Of a DNA stretch of 56,240 nt, positions 7,478-16,150 are shown piece after piece. The notes under the pieces are model-generated. The model was given only the letters and a program-made list of their open reading frames with translations. It did no database searches and was not told the DNA's origin. The stretch is from an uncultured Agathobacter sp. GTDB taxonomy: Bacteria > Bacillota > Clostridia > Lachnospirales > Lachnospiraceae. The stretch's first letter is position 1; every line of letters starts with the position of its first letter. The translations under genes were made by a program, and so were the position numbers. Location: the NCBI GenBank assembly GCA_934359755.1, contig CAKRLV010000016.1:1-56240 (forward strand), written 5' to 3'.

Positions 7478-10108
7478 ATGATAATAAATAAGAGAAAATT
7501 TGAAGTAATATTAATTTGCGTGACGCTTATTCTTTCTATTGTCAGGCCTGTTAATGTAAAAGCAGAAAATATCACAACATCTACAACTGAGACAACATTT
7601 CCAATGCATGTAATTCACAAGACTGGCGATGATAAGGAGAATTTTGTAATTGTGATTATGGGGGACGGCTACACCGCCGGGCAGCAGGAACAGTTTATAG
7701 AGGATGCTACTAACAAGGCGCGTGGTATGCTGACATGGTCCCCGTACAAAGAGTATTCTGATCGCATAAACATATATGCTATGCAGGTTGTTTCAAATGA
7801 GGCTGGCATCAGTGATTATTTTGGAAAAAGACTTGATACATATTTTAATGTTTGTGCGATTGGAAAGGGAGCAGGATTTACAAATGGCGGCACTGATAGG
7901 GCGAAAGCACTTCGAAATGAGATTGAGGAAAAGTATCTTGATGAAGGAGCGAATGTCGGAACTATCCATATTTTGTCTAACACGAGTGGAAGCTATGGAG
8001 CATCATTGAATTCTCTTTTTTCAATTTCAACAAATTCAACAGACAATAGCGATGGAACGGTTATGACTCATGAGATTGCCCACAGTATCGGAGGATTGGG
8101 CGATGAGTATGAGAGATATACTACCAAACCTAATACATCTGATACTACAGATCCAGATAAAATTAAATGGAATAAATTGTTAGGCTTTAGAGGAATTGGC
8201 ATTACCATGGCAGGAACAGAGACTGCGTTTGCACCAAGCCGTGAATGTATGATGAGGTGGCAGGGGCAGCCATTTTGTGAAGTGTGCAAAATGGAACTCG
8301 CTAGAAAACTAAATAATTCTGATTATGTCAGTCAGCCAAATGCTATTTATGTAGCTGATCCTGAAATATCACTTCCGCATGATAGAACTGGGACGTTAGA
8401 TCGTGATAGTGAAAAATATAGAATTGACGAGAAAAGCATTGCAAGGGCTAATGGTTATGACCTGGAATTTCGTACTGTAGTACAGAACATGATAAATAAA
8501 GAGCAGCATCTTAAAATTACTTTTCAGATTTTAGATGCTGATGGAATAACTGTCAAATACAGTGCTCAGAAGGAGTATACTATACCAGCACTGAGCAATT
8601 CTTATAATCCCGAGGAGGCAAGAGAATCACTTTCTGTTGTTCTGCCAGCTGTATCAGGGCTTAAAAGAGGTGATAAATTTGAGGGAAAGATTATAGATAT
8701 GGATTCGCAGGAAGTTCTTGCAACTGATAAAACAGCCAGTCAGTCATGGAGCACAATCAATATCCATTATCAGTTAAAGTCGGATGAGGGGCTAACAGAG
8801 GTTCCGAACACAGAGACGACAATCGTACATGTGCCTGAGAATTCTTTATATACGCTCAGAAATCCAGATATATCAGGATATACATGTGTTGGAAATAATG
8901 TGGATGCTGAGCAGCAGTTGGTGACTGGAAACAGCACTGATATTATATACTACTATGAGAAAAAATCTTCAAACGGGTCTGATGGTGAAGAAAATGGAGG
9001 AGAGGTACCACCCAATGGAGGTAATACCCCGGGTGAAGTGCCGCCAAGCGGACCAGATAATGGAGAAAACGGAGGAGAACAACAGCCAAATGGGAAACCT
9101 TCAGAAGAACAACCATCAGGTGGTAATAAAGAAGAAAATAAAGGAGAAGAAAATAAAGGAGAGCTGCCACCAGGCAACACAAATGATAATTCCAATAAGG
9201 AAGATGGGGCATCTAATGGAACTAATGATGGAAATGGCGGAGAAATGGTGCCACCAGCAGAAAATATGAATCCATCAAATGATTCAAACTCACCAAATGA
9301 TTCCGTCCCAGCGAATGATTCAAGCTCATCCAACGATTCAACCTCATCCAACGATTCAACCGCATCAGAGGATTCAAGCTCACCAAATGATTCCGTCCCA
9401 GCGAATGATTCAAGCTCATCCAACGATTCAACCGCATCAAAGGATTCAAGCTTAGCGAATGACTCAAACAATCAGAAACGTTCAGATATCATTGTATCAA
9501 TAAAAGCAAAAATTGGCAGAGATTCAAAGATATCAAATATTGATTACACCATAAGACAGCAAGTTGCTAAGGCAATAAAAAAGGGTAAGAAAGAAGATAG
9601 AAGGGTTTCTGTTGAAATTAAGTGTGATGCAGGAAAGAGAAAGAATCTAGCTCTGGTACTTAAAAAATCAACCATAAGCTATCTAATCAAACAAGAGATA
9701 AAAGAATTGAAATTTGATACAGGGGACATGTGTCTTACAATGAATCTAAAAACACTAAAAGAAATTTCAAGGAGAATAAAATCAGATGTTTATTTGAAGA
9801 TTCAAAGGAATAATAAGAGCATACTTACATCGAAATCAAAAAAGATTATACAGAATCGTCCAATATTTCAAATTTCCCTGACAGGTAGAAATAAGCAAAA
9901 GATAGATAAGTTTAAAAACGGAATACTTAAGGTGGAGATTTATTATAAACGTTTAAAGAATGAAAAGAAGAAAGGTCTTTTTGCATATAGCGTAAACGGA
10001 AAAGGAAATGTGAGTAGAATTGCGAAATCATATTATGACTCAAAGAAAAAGACAATAAATTTCACAACCAGAACACTGGGGAGATTTGCGGTTGGATATA
10101 AGCGTTAA
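7478..10108 (+). CDS. Secreted M64-family metallopeptidase with MucBP domain and surface repeats
   Basis: The 876-aa secreted protein has a signal peptide at about residues 1-29, cut after VKA. The peptidase domain (about 45-290) contains HEIAHSIGGLGDEYE near residue 198, the HExxHxxGxxxDE zinc motif of the M64 (IgA peptidase-like) family, and a late PFCEVCKMELARKL element. A MucBP-like domain (about 427-493, ending in DIIYYYEKK) follows, then a Gly/Pro/Asn/Glu-rich stretch, an NDS-rich repeat region (about 595-665) and a C-terminal surface module (about 668-876) of a type common in Lachnospiraceae. It probably cleaves host or dietary glycoproteins at the cell surface. No LPXTG is present, so the C-terminal module may anchor it. 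AGAGGTAG precedes the ATG. Confidence 0.88.
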   Translation: MIINKRKFEVILICVTLILSIVRPVNVKAENITTSTTETTFPMHVIHKTGDDKENFVIVIMGDGYTAGQQEQFIEDATNKARGMLTWSPYKEYSDRINIYAMQVVSNEAGISDYFGKRLDTYFNVCAIGKGAGFTNGGTDRAKALRNEIEEKYLDEGANVGTIHILSNTSGSYGASLNSLFSISTNSTDNSDGTVMTHEIAHSIGGLGDEYERYTTKPNTSDTTDPDKIKWNKLLGFRGIGITMAGTETAFAPSRECMMRWQGQPFCEVCKMELARKLNNSDYVSQPNAIYVADPEISLPHDRTGTLDRDSEKYRIDEKSIARANGYDLEFRTVVQNMINKEQHLKITFQILDADGITVKYSAQKEYTIPALSNSYNPEEARESLSVVLPAVSGLKRGDKFEGKIIDMDSQEVLATDKTASQSWSTINIHYQLKSDEGLTEVPNTETTIVHVPENSLYTLRNPDISGYTCVGNNVDAEQQLVTGNSTDIIYYYEKKSSNGSDGEENGGEVPPNGGNTPGEVPPSGPDNGENGGEQQPNGKPSEEQPSGGNKEENKGEENKGELPPGNTNDNSNKEDGASNGTNDGNGGEMVPPAENMNPSNDSNSPNDSVPANDSSSSNDSTSSNDSTASEDSSSPNDSVPANDSSSSNDSTASKDSSLANDSNNQKRSDIIVSIKAKIGRDSKISNIDYTIRQQVAKAIKKGKKEDRRVSVEIKCDAGKRKNLALVLKKSTISYLIKQEIKELKFDTGDMCLTMNLKTLKEISRRIKSDVYLKIQRNNKSILTSKSKKIIQNRPIFQISLTGRNKQKIDKFKNGILKVEIYYKRLKNEKKKGLFAYSVNGKGNVSRIAKSYYDSKKKTINFTTRTLGRFAVGYKR
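9270..9470 (+). repeat. 15-bp coding repeats with a 90-bp higher-order copy
   Basis: Units of about 15 bp encode NDS-centred pentapeptides (NDSSS, NDSTA, NDSVP). A 53-bp block at 9291-9343 recurs without change at 9381-9433, giving a 90-bp higher-order period. The array links the enzymatic part of the M64 protein to its C-terminal surface module, so copy number would set the length of the stalk. Confidence 0.9.
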
Positions 10109-10182
10109 TCAAAATAGTTTATATTAAGGGCTTGTAAAGGTAGTAAGGAATTTGAAAGATGAAAATAAGATAATTTCAGATT

Positions 10183-10515
10183 ATGAAGAGTAAGCCTATA
10201 GTAATGGACAATTTTTCAACAGTGCATTCATCTTTTGTTATTGATTTTAATTTTGAAAATAATATAACAATTTTAATGGGAGATTCTGGAACGGGGAAAA
10301 CAGCTGTTTTTTCATTTATTCAAGAATGTATGGCGATAAACAGCAGTTTATTATGTATCAATTATTTAGATTATCAGAAAAATATTTTAGATATACTAGG
10401 TGCGGCACAGGGAAAATTAATTGTGATTGATAATGCGGATATTCTTTTAGATGACAAGGCAAGAAAATATATTTCGTTAGATGATCAAAATCAGTATTTG
10501 ATAATTGGAATATAG
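10183..10515 (+). CDS. Short P-loop ATPase, probably truncated
   Basis: The 110-aa product has a Walker A motif (GDSGTGKTA, about residues 32-40) and a Walker B-like strand (KLIVIDNADILLDD, about 78-91). It ends right after a QYLIIGI strand, where related ATP-binding proteins, as I recall them, continue for another hundred or so residues. There is no clear Shine-Dalgarno before the ATG, which fits a decaying gene. A large hairpin starts 19 bp after the stop. It may be a remnant; a small functional protein cannot be excluded. Confidence 0.55.
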   Translation: MKSKPIVMDNFSTVHSSFVIDFNFENNITILMGDSGTGKTAVFSFIQECMAINSSLLCINYLDYQKNILDILGAAQGKLIVIDNADILLDDKARKYISLDDQNQYLIIGI

Positions 10516-10533
10516 AATAATGGGTAATAGTTT

Positions 10534-10600
10534 AAATCGTCAGTTACATACACAACAACCAAACATCTTATTATGGTTGTTATGTTGAACTGGCGATTTT
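10534..10600 (+). terminator. Long inverted repeat, terminator-like
   Basis: AAATCGTCAGTT (10534-10545) pairs with AACTGGCGATTT (10589-10600), with one G-T pair. Inside it ACAACAACCA pairs with TGGTTGTTATGT, making a hairpin of about 20 base pairs with small internal loops. The outer right arm ends in TTTT. It separates the short ATPase from the two-component operon. A small mobile repeat is an alternative reading. Confidence 0.6.
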
Positions 10601-10737
10601 GAATTATGCGAATAAACAAGATATATATGGTGTTGCCCCGCTGGAATTCCGCAGATTATCAAAATAAATTTTAGATAGGTTAAAAGACCACAAACACACC
10701 ATATCACGATGCTATAATTCAGAAAAAGGTGGTAATT

Positions 10738-11415
10738 ATGTTTAATATTTTATTAGTAGAGGATGATCCAAGGATAAGGGAAATCATCACATTTTATTTC
10801 AATAATCATACAGAACAAAAGTATACGATTGAGGAGGCCGACAATGGTCAGACCGCTTTAGAAAGATTGTATGAGAAGAATTTTGATATAGTTTTACTTG
10901 ATATCATGCTTCCGGATATAAGTGGATTGGATATATGCAGGGAAATCCGCAGGGATTGTGATGTGCCGATTATTTTTATCACGGCAAAGTCGCAGGAAGA
11001 AGACATAATAAACGGATATAAGTACGGCTGTGATGATTATGTAGTCAAGCCATTTTTGATTTCCGAATTATATGCCAAGGTTACTGCACTTATCAACCGC
11101 TCAAAGGGACTGATAATTAATAATAAAATGATTGTCGGGGAACTCGAACTGGATCCGCTCAGCAAAAGTGTTACTCTTAGAGGAAAAGCAATCCGATTGG
11201 CGAACAAAGAGTATGAATTGCTTAAGTTACTTCTCGAGAATAAAAATATAGCGGTATCGCGTGAAACTATGCTTAAGAATGTGTGGGGCTATGATTATGA
11301 GGGGAACGAGCGGGCTGTTGACGATCATATCAGAAAACTGCGCAAAGCATTGGATGAATATGGCGGCAAAATAGAGACTATCAACAATTACGGTTACAAA
11401 ATAGTTAGTGAGTAA
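10738..11415 (+). CDS. OmpR/PhoB-family response regulator
   Basis: The 225-aa protein starts at ATG 10738, six bases after AAAGGTGG. The receiver domain has acidic VEDD at 7-10, the phosphoacceptor Asp55 in VLLDIMLPD, the switch Thr in IFITAKS and the Lys of VVKPF. The C-terminal winged helix (about 130-225) ends in the usual DDHIRKLRKALD and NNYGYKIV segments. The partner kinase begins 15 bp downstream. The regulon is unknown; the ABC operon at 12890 lies immediately downstream but beyond a terminator. Confidence 0.93.
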   Translation: MFNILLVEDDPRIREIITFYFNNHTEQKYTIEEADNGQTALERLYEKNFDIVLLDIMLPDISGLDICREIRRDCDVPIIFITAKSQEEDIINGYKYGCDDYVVKPFLISELYAKVTALINRSKGLIINNKMIVGELELDPLSKSVTLRGKAIRLANKEYELLKLLLENKNIAVSRETMLKNVWGYDYEGNERAVDDHIRKLRKALDEYGGKIETINNYGYKIVSE

Positions 11416-11430
11416 TACAGGAGGTGCGGT

Positions 11431-12702
11431 ATGAGAAAAGACAACAGACGCTTGGTTGAAAAGCCCAAATATGTAAAATTATTTGCTAAGCGATTAGCTG
11501 TTTTTACAGTGAGTGCAGTGGTTATATTTTTCGTAATGTTGTTGATTATGAGAGGTAATTACAATAAATATGTTGATAATTTATTCGACAATCTATTATA
11601 CAATTTCAAGCAGGAGACAGCGCAAATTTACGAACATGAGATTAATGAAATTTTAAGACAGAATCCTGATGTGGAATATTTTAATTATTTTGAAATTAAA
11701 AAAAATCTAGTAACTCAGATTGAGGAAAAGTATAATGATCGGGTTAATGAGATGTCACCAGTTGAGATAGAAATATTTGATTCAGATTACAGCTTTGAAT
11801 GTAGCAATTTGAAAAGAAATCCGGCATATGAATCATATATAAATTCCTGCACAAAGGTCAAACCAAGTAGTTATTCACGTATTGATGGGGGACTGGACTG
11901 CTATTACAAAATAACTGCAAGATATAATTTCTGGCATGACTGTGCCAAAAGAATTACTGTGTGTGGGCTGATTTTGCTGGGGATAGATATACTGGTTTCA
12001 TTTATCCTGAGTGTTGGTGTGTATTATAGAAGAAAAGCAGAATATGACAATTATAAATACAGACGAAATATTATGAATTCAATGGCACACGATTTGAAGA
12101 GCCCGCTAATGATTATTTCAGGATACACACAGAATCTGCTGGAGATACCGCATCCAGAAACGGAGCAGCATTTTTTGCAGAATATCCAGGATACAGTCAC
12201 ATATATGGACAGGGTTATAGTGAACTCTCTTGAACTTTATAAATTAGAGGAAAGTACAGATAGTGTAGTTTCAAAAAGTGATATATCACTGGACTCGCTG
12301 ATTGAGGATGTTTTGAAAAGGCATAAGAAAGAGCTGGACGAAAGAGCACTGTCAGTGGAGATGTCAGGAAAAATTAATATAAATGCAGATGTAATTTTGA
12401 TGGAAAAAATAGTAGAAAATATTATTTCAAATATTATATCGTATGCAAGACCGCAAAGTGATGTTGCAATAGATATAAAAGAGAAAGAAATAATATTTAC
12501 TAATGAATTTCCAGGGACAATGCATGTAGAACCAGAGCAATTGTTTGTGCCTTTTGTAAAGAGTGACAAATCAAGAAGCGGTCAGTCGGGTACAGGACTT
12601 GGATTATCGATAGTGCGGCAAATGTGTATGTTGCAGGATTTTGTTACTGATATTGAAGTAAACGATAATATTTTTAAACTGATAATAAAATTTACGAAGT
12701 AG
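11431..12702 (+). CDS. Sensor histidine kinase (HisKA/HATPase)
   Basis: The 423-aa membrane kinase has a basic N-terminus, TM1 at about 21-40, an extracytoplasmic domain of about 130 residues and TM2 at about 170-195. The phosphoacceptor is in MAHDLKSPLMIISGY near residue 220. The ATP-binding domain has the G2-type box GQSGTGLGLSIVRQM, but its N box (EKIVENIISNIISYA) and the G1 region are degenerate, as in several Firmicutes kinases. It is paired with the response regulator 15 bp upstream, and AGGAGGTG precedes its ATG. The signal sensed is not evident. Confidence 0.9.
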   Translation: MRKDNRRLVEKPKYVKLFAKRLAVFTVSAVVIFFVMLLIMRGNYNKYVDNLFDNLLYNFKQETAQIYEHEINEILRQNPDVEYFNYFEIKKNLVTQIEEKYNDRVNEMSPVEIEIFDSDYSFECSNLKRNPAYESYINSCTKVKPSSYSRIDGGLDCYYKITARYNFWHDCAKRITVCGLILLGIDILVSFILSVGVYYRRKAEYDNYKYRRNIMNSMAHDLKSPLMIISGYTQNLLEIPHPETEQHFLQNIQDTVTYMDRVIVNSLELYKLEESTDSVVSKSDISLDSLIEDVLKRHKKELDERALSVEMSGKININADVILMEKIVENIISNIISYARPQSDVAIDIKEKEIIFTNEFPGTMHVEPEQLFVPFVKSDKSRSGQSGTGLGLSIVRQMCMLQDFVTDIEVNDNIFKLIIKFTK

Positions 12703-12719
12703 CGGCTGCTGCATATTTA

Positions 12720-12744
12720 AAATGGGCTTTATGCCCATTTTTTT
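12720..12744 (+). terminator. Rho-independent terminator
   Basis: AAATGGGC (12720-12727) pairs with GCCCATTT (12733-12740) around a five-base loop, followed by further T. It ends the two-component operon 18 bp after the kinase stop. Confidence 0.88.
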
Positions 12745-12889
12745 AATGGAAAAATTTCTATGATATTTTTAAATCTGGAATTTTCAGTTTCGTTTCAGCA
12801 TAGAGTGTTATGTTTGTTTAAGTTGTTGTGAAGAAGTGTTCGTATGAGCAGACTGCCACAAAATAATTATGAAAGAAGGAACGTGACAC

Positions 12890-13870
12890 ATGATTTCTGT
12901 TAATCACTTAACAAAATACTATGGAAACCATCTGGCGGTAAATGACATATCATTTGACATCACGGAAGGCCATGTATATGGATTCCTTGGACCGAATGGT
13001 GCAGGAAAATCAACCACGATGAATATCATCACTGGATGTCTGTCGGCTACCGATGGAAATGTTCTCATTGATGGACATGATATTTTTGAAGAACCTGATG
13101 AAGCCAAGAAACTAATAGGATATTTGCCGGAACATCCACCACTTTACATGAATGAGTCTCCAATAGATTATCTGCGATTTGTCGGTGAAGCAAAGGGGCT
13201 TCATGGAGCCGAATTAGCCGCCCAGGTCAATAACGTGATTGAAAGAACTGGGATTGGAAATGTAAAGAACAAGCGTATTTCTACATTGTCAAAAGGCTAC
13301 AAGCAGCGTGTAGGAATTGCGCAGGCGTTACTTGGAAGCCCTAAGGTAATTATATTGGATGAGCCGACTGTAGGACTTGACCCGATTCAGATTATCGAGA
13401 TTCGAGAGCTGATTATGGAGCTTGGAAAAACACATACAGTTATTTTTTCATCACACATATTGTCAGAAGTACAGGCAATCTGCGATCAGATTATTATGAT
13501 TGCAAAAGGAAAACTGGTTGCATTCGGCAAGCCGGAAGAATTGCAAAATCAGCTTCTGTCATCTAATGAAATCATACTGACAACAGACGCGGATATTGCT
13601 GAAATTGGAGATTTACTTGCAGATACAGAGCATATTACTGGCATGGAAAATGAAGCATCAGATGATGGAAAATTCATAGTACATATTAAGTCGGATATCG
13701 CAAATATGTATGATTTATCAGCCCAGATATTCCGCAGATTTGCACAAAGTGAAAAGGTAATATATGAGATGACTTTAAAGAAAGGAAATCTTGAAGATAT
13801 ATTTATTGAACTTTCAGAAAATGCAGGAGAAAGTGAGGTGGCAGATAATGATTGCAATATTAAAGCATGA
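12890..13870 (+). CDS. ABC transporter ATPase, GldA-like
   Basis: The 326-aa nucleotide-binding subunit has Walker A GPNGAGKST (about residues 34-42), signature LSKGYKQRVGIAQ, Walker B VIILDEPTVGLDP and a switch His in IFSSHILSEVQ. The C-terminal extension of about 90 residues is usual for GldA/NatA-type ATPases. It heads a tightly overlapping operon with an ABC-2 permease, a GldG-like protein and a DUF4340 protein. In Bacteroidetes the Gld ABC subunits are linked to gliding, but Firmicutes homologues have no such proven role. GAAGGAACG precedes the ATG. Confidence 0.9.
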   Translation: MISVNHLTKYYGNHLAVNDISFDITEGHVYGFLGPNGAGKSTTMNIITGCLSATDGNVLIDGHDIFEEPDEAKKLIGYLPEHPPLYMNESPIDYLRFVGEAKGLHGAELAAQVNNVIERTGIGNVKNKRISTLSKGYKQRVGIAQALLGSPKVIILDEPTVGLDPIQIIEIRELIMELGKTHTVIFSSHILSEVQAICDQIIMIAKGKLVAFGKPEELQNQLLSSNEIILTTDADIAEIGDLLADTEHITGMENEASDDGKFIVHIKSDIANMYDLSAQIFRRFAQSEKVIYEMTLKKGNLEDIFIELSENAGESEVADNDCNIKA

Positions 13871-14711
13871 GCTTAAGCTGTATTTTACAAGTCTTACAGC
13901 TTATATTTTTGGCGCGTTTTTATTAGTATTTGTGGGAATAGGATCTATGCTGTACAACTTGCAGGCTGCGGTCAGTAATTTTGAATATGTACTAAGTTTC
14001 AGCAGCGTAATTTTTGTTGTAATTGTTCCAATTCTTACAATGAGGGTAATTGCTGAGGAGAGGAAACAAAGAACAGACCAGCTTCTTTATTCACTGCCAA
14101 TATCAACGACAAAAGTTATTATGGGAAAGTATCTGGCACTTTTATTTGTTTATTTGATTCCGCTTTGCGTGATAGCAGTTTATCCATGGATTTTCTCACA
14201 GTATGGTGATGTATATATGATGACATCCTACGGAAGTCTGTTTGCGTTTTTTATGATGGGGGCGGCACTAATTGCTGTTGGTGTGTTTATTTCTTCATTG
14301 ACAGACAACCAGGGATTTGCGGCAGGTATAGGAATTGCTGTTGTTTTATTTAATTATTTTAGTGTGAAACTTGCTGAGTATGTGTCAGCGACAGCATTTG
14401 GTTCAGCGGCAGTGCTTGTTGTCTGTGTGGTAATTCTTGGATGGATTATTCACCATCTTACAAAAAATGATGCGCTTTCTTTCGGTACTGGAATAGTTCT
14501 TTGCGCTGCGATTGCAATTACATATTTTGTAGATAGCAGCAAGTTTGAAGGACTTGTTCCGAATATCATGAAGAAGCTTTCTTTATTTGACAGATTAAAT
14601 ACATTTGTAAATGGAGTGTTTGATATGACGGCAGTAGTTTATTTTCTATATGTTATTGTATTCTTTTTATTTTTATCTATACAGTCACTTGAGAAAAGGA
14701 GGTACAACTGA
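13848..14711 (+). CDS. ABC-2 type permease, GldF-like
   Basis: The 287-aa integral membrane protein starts at ATG 13848 (GAGG nine bases upstream) inside the end of the ATPase gene, overlapping by 23 bp. About six membrane segments are visible, beginning with LTAYIFGAFLLVFVGIGSML and ending in VVYFLYVIVFFLFLSI. The ERKQRTDQLLYSLPIS segment is the coupling-helix region typical of ABC-2 permeases of this group. It forms the membrane channel for the ATPase before it. The substrate is unknown. Confidence 0.88.
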   Translation: MIAILKHELKLYFTSLTAYIFGAFLLVFVGIGSMLYNLQAAVSNFEYVLSFSSVIFVVIVPILTMRVIAEERKQRTDQLLYSLPISTTKVIMGKYLALLFVYLIPLCVIAVYPWIFSQYGDVYMMTSYGSLFAFFMMGAALIAVGVFISSLTDNQGFAAGIGIAVVLFNYFSVKLAEYVSATAFGSAAVLVVCVVILGWIIHHLTKNDALSFGTGIVLCAAIAITYFVDSSKFEGLVPNIMKKLSLFDRLNTFVNGVFDMTAVVYFLYVIVFFLFLSIQSLEKRRYN

Positions 14712-16150
14712 TGAAGTCAGGAAAAAAAGCATACAAGAGTCAGTTGGCTTTCAAGGGTGGAGCTTACTCTTTGTTAATTACTGCAGTAGTTCTTGCAATT
14801 TTAATTGTTGTAAATATTTTTGCGTCAGCACTTCCAACTACGCTGACAAAGTATGATATCAGCTCAAGTAAGCTGTATTCTATCACAAGTAACACAAAGG
14901 TTGTGGTAAATAATCTAAAGCAGGATGTCACAATTTACTGGATAGTTCAGGCGGATCAGGAAGATGATGTCATCGAAAATCTTCTTGGAAAATATGAGAA
15001 TCTTTCTGACCACATCAAGGTGGTAAAGAAAAATCCAGACGTATTTCCGACATTTACAGAGCAGTATACATCTGAGTCTGTACCGAATAACAGTTTAATT
15101 GTTGAGTCTGGAGATAGGAACCGATATATCAGCTACAATGATATCTATGTTACATCGACAGATATGTACTATAGCACGAGTTCGAGCAGCAGCTCATTTG
15201 ATGGGGAAGGTGAGATAACATCAGCGATTGATTATGTCGTGACAGAAGATTTGCCACAATTATATGTAGTAGAGGGACATGGCGAAACAGATTTGCCATC
15301 CACATTTTCCGATTCTATTGAAAAAGAAAATATTGAAGTAAATAAATTGTCGTTGGTGGAGAAAAATGAAGTTCCAAAGGAAGCAGATGCAGTTCTTATT
15401 TATAATCCGCAGAGTGATATTTCAAAGGAGGAGGCAACAATCCTAAGTGATTATGCGAAGGACGGTGGAAAATTGCTTGTTGTCGCAGGCCCGGTTGAGG
15501 ACGTGGAATTTAAGAACTTAAACAGCATCCTTGAAAAATATAATGTGACAGTATCTGATGGAATTGTTGTTGAAGGTGACAGTGACCATTATGCATTTGG
15601 ATATCCGTATATTTTAATGCCTGATATGGCAAGTTCGACGATAACAGATTCTTTGATTGACGAGAGTTATCATCCTATTATGCCGATTTCGCAGGGGCTT
15701 AATGTCGGCACAACAGATGAGGGAACGGTCACATCGCTGCTTACCACATCAGATTCGGCATACAGCAAAATTAAAGGCTTTAAGATAGATACATATGAAA
15801 AAGAGGATGATGATATCGATGGACCATTTACACTTGCTGTTTCAATCGAGACAAGTGGTTCGGGAGAAATTATATGGTATAGTGCATCAGATTTCTTGAA
15901 TGATATGTATAATTCATATTCATCTGGGGCGAATGTAAATCTGGCTATGAACTCGTTGTCTGCACTTATTGGAGAGCGTGAAGCTATTGCGATTAGAAGC
16001 AAGAGTCTAAATTATAATTATCTCACAATAACAGACACGACATCATCTACACTTAAGACTTTAATGATAGGTGTATTTCCACTTGTTTATCTTGGAATTG
16101 GTATTTTCATTATTCTTAGAAAGAGAGGAAAGCAAAATGAAAAGGTCTAA
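14711..16150 (+). CDS. GldG-family ABC auxiliary protein
   Basis: The 479-aa protein overlaps the permease stop as TGATG. It has an N-terminal membrane segment (about 16-38), a long extracytoplasmic domain with the family motif QLYVVEGHGETDLPS, an EEATILSDYAKDGGKLLVVAGP Rossmann-like strand-turn, and a C-terminal membrane segment (about 453-473) followed by a basic tail. This is the ABC_transp_aux/GldG layout. It is likely the outward-facing partner of the permease. Serine-rich low complexity occurs around residue 160. Confidence 0.85.
   Translation: MKSGKKAYKSQLAFKGGAYSLLITAVVLAILIVVNIFASALPTTLTKYDISSSKLYSITSNTKVVVNNLKQDVTIYWIVQADQEDDVIENLLGKYENLSDHIKVVKKNPDVFPTFTEQYTSESVPNNSLIVESGDRNRYISYNDIYVTSTDMYYSTSSSSSSFDGEGEITSAIDYVVTEDLPQLYVVEGHGETDLPSTFSDSIEKENIEVNKLSLVEKNEVPKEADAVLIYNPQSDISKEEATILSDYAKDGGKLLVVAGPVEDVEFKNLNSILEKYNVTVSDGIVVEGDSDHYAFGYPYILMPDMASSTITDSLIDESYHPIMPISQGLNVGTTDEGTVTSLLTTSDSAYSKIKGFKIDTYEKEDDDIDGPFTLAVSIETSGSGEIIWYSASDFLNDMYNSYSSGANVNLAMNSLSALIGEREAIAIRSKSLNYNYLTITDTTSSTLKTLMIGVFPLVYLGIGIFIILRKRGKQNEKV

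Noticed and set aside
8953..9471. Minus-strand ORF of 172 codons and other frames in the M64 repeat region
   Set aside because: Long open frames here come from the biased repeat sequence of the coding strand. They encode low-complexity Leu/Glu/Ser/Phe or Pro/Ser repeats without a start site.
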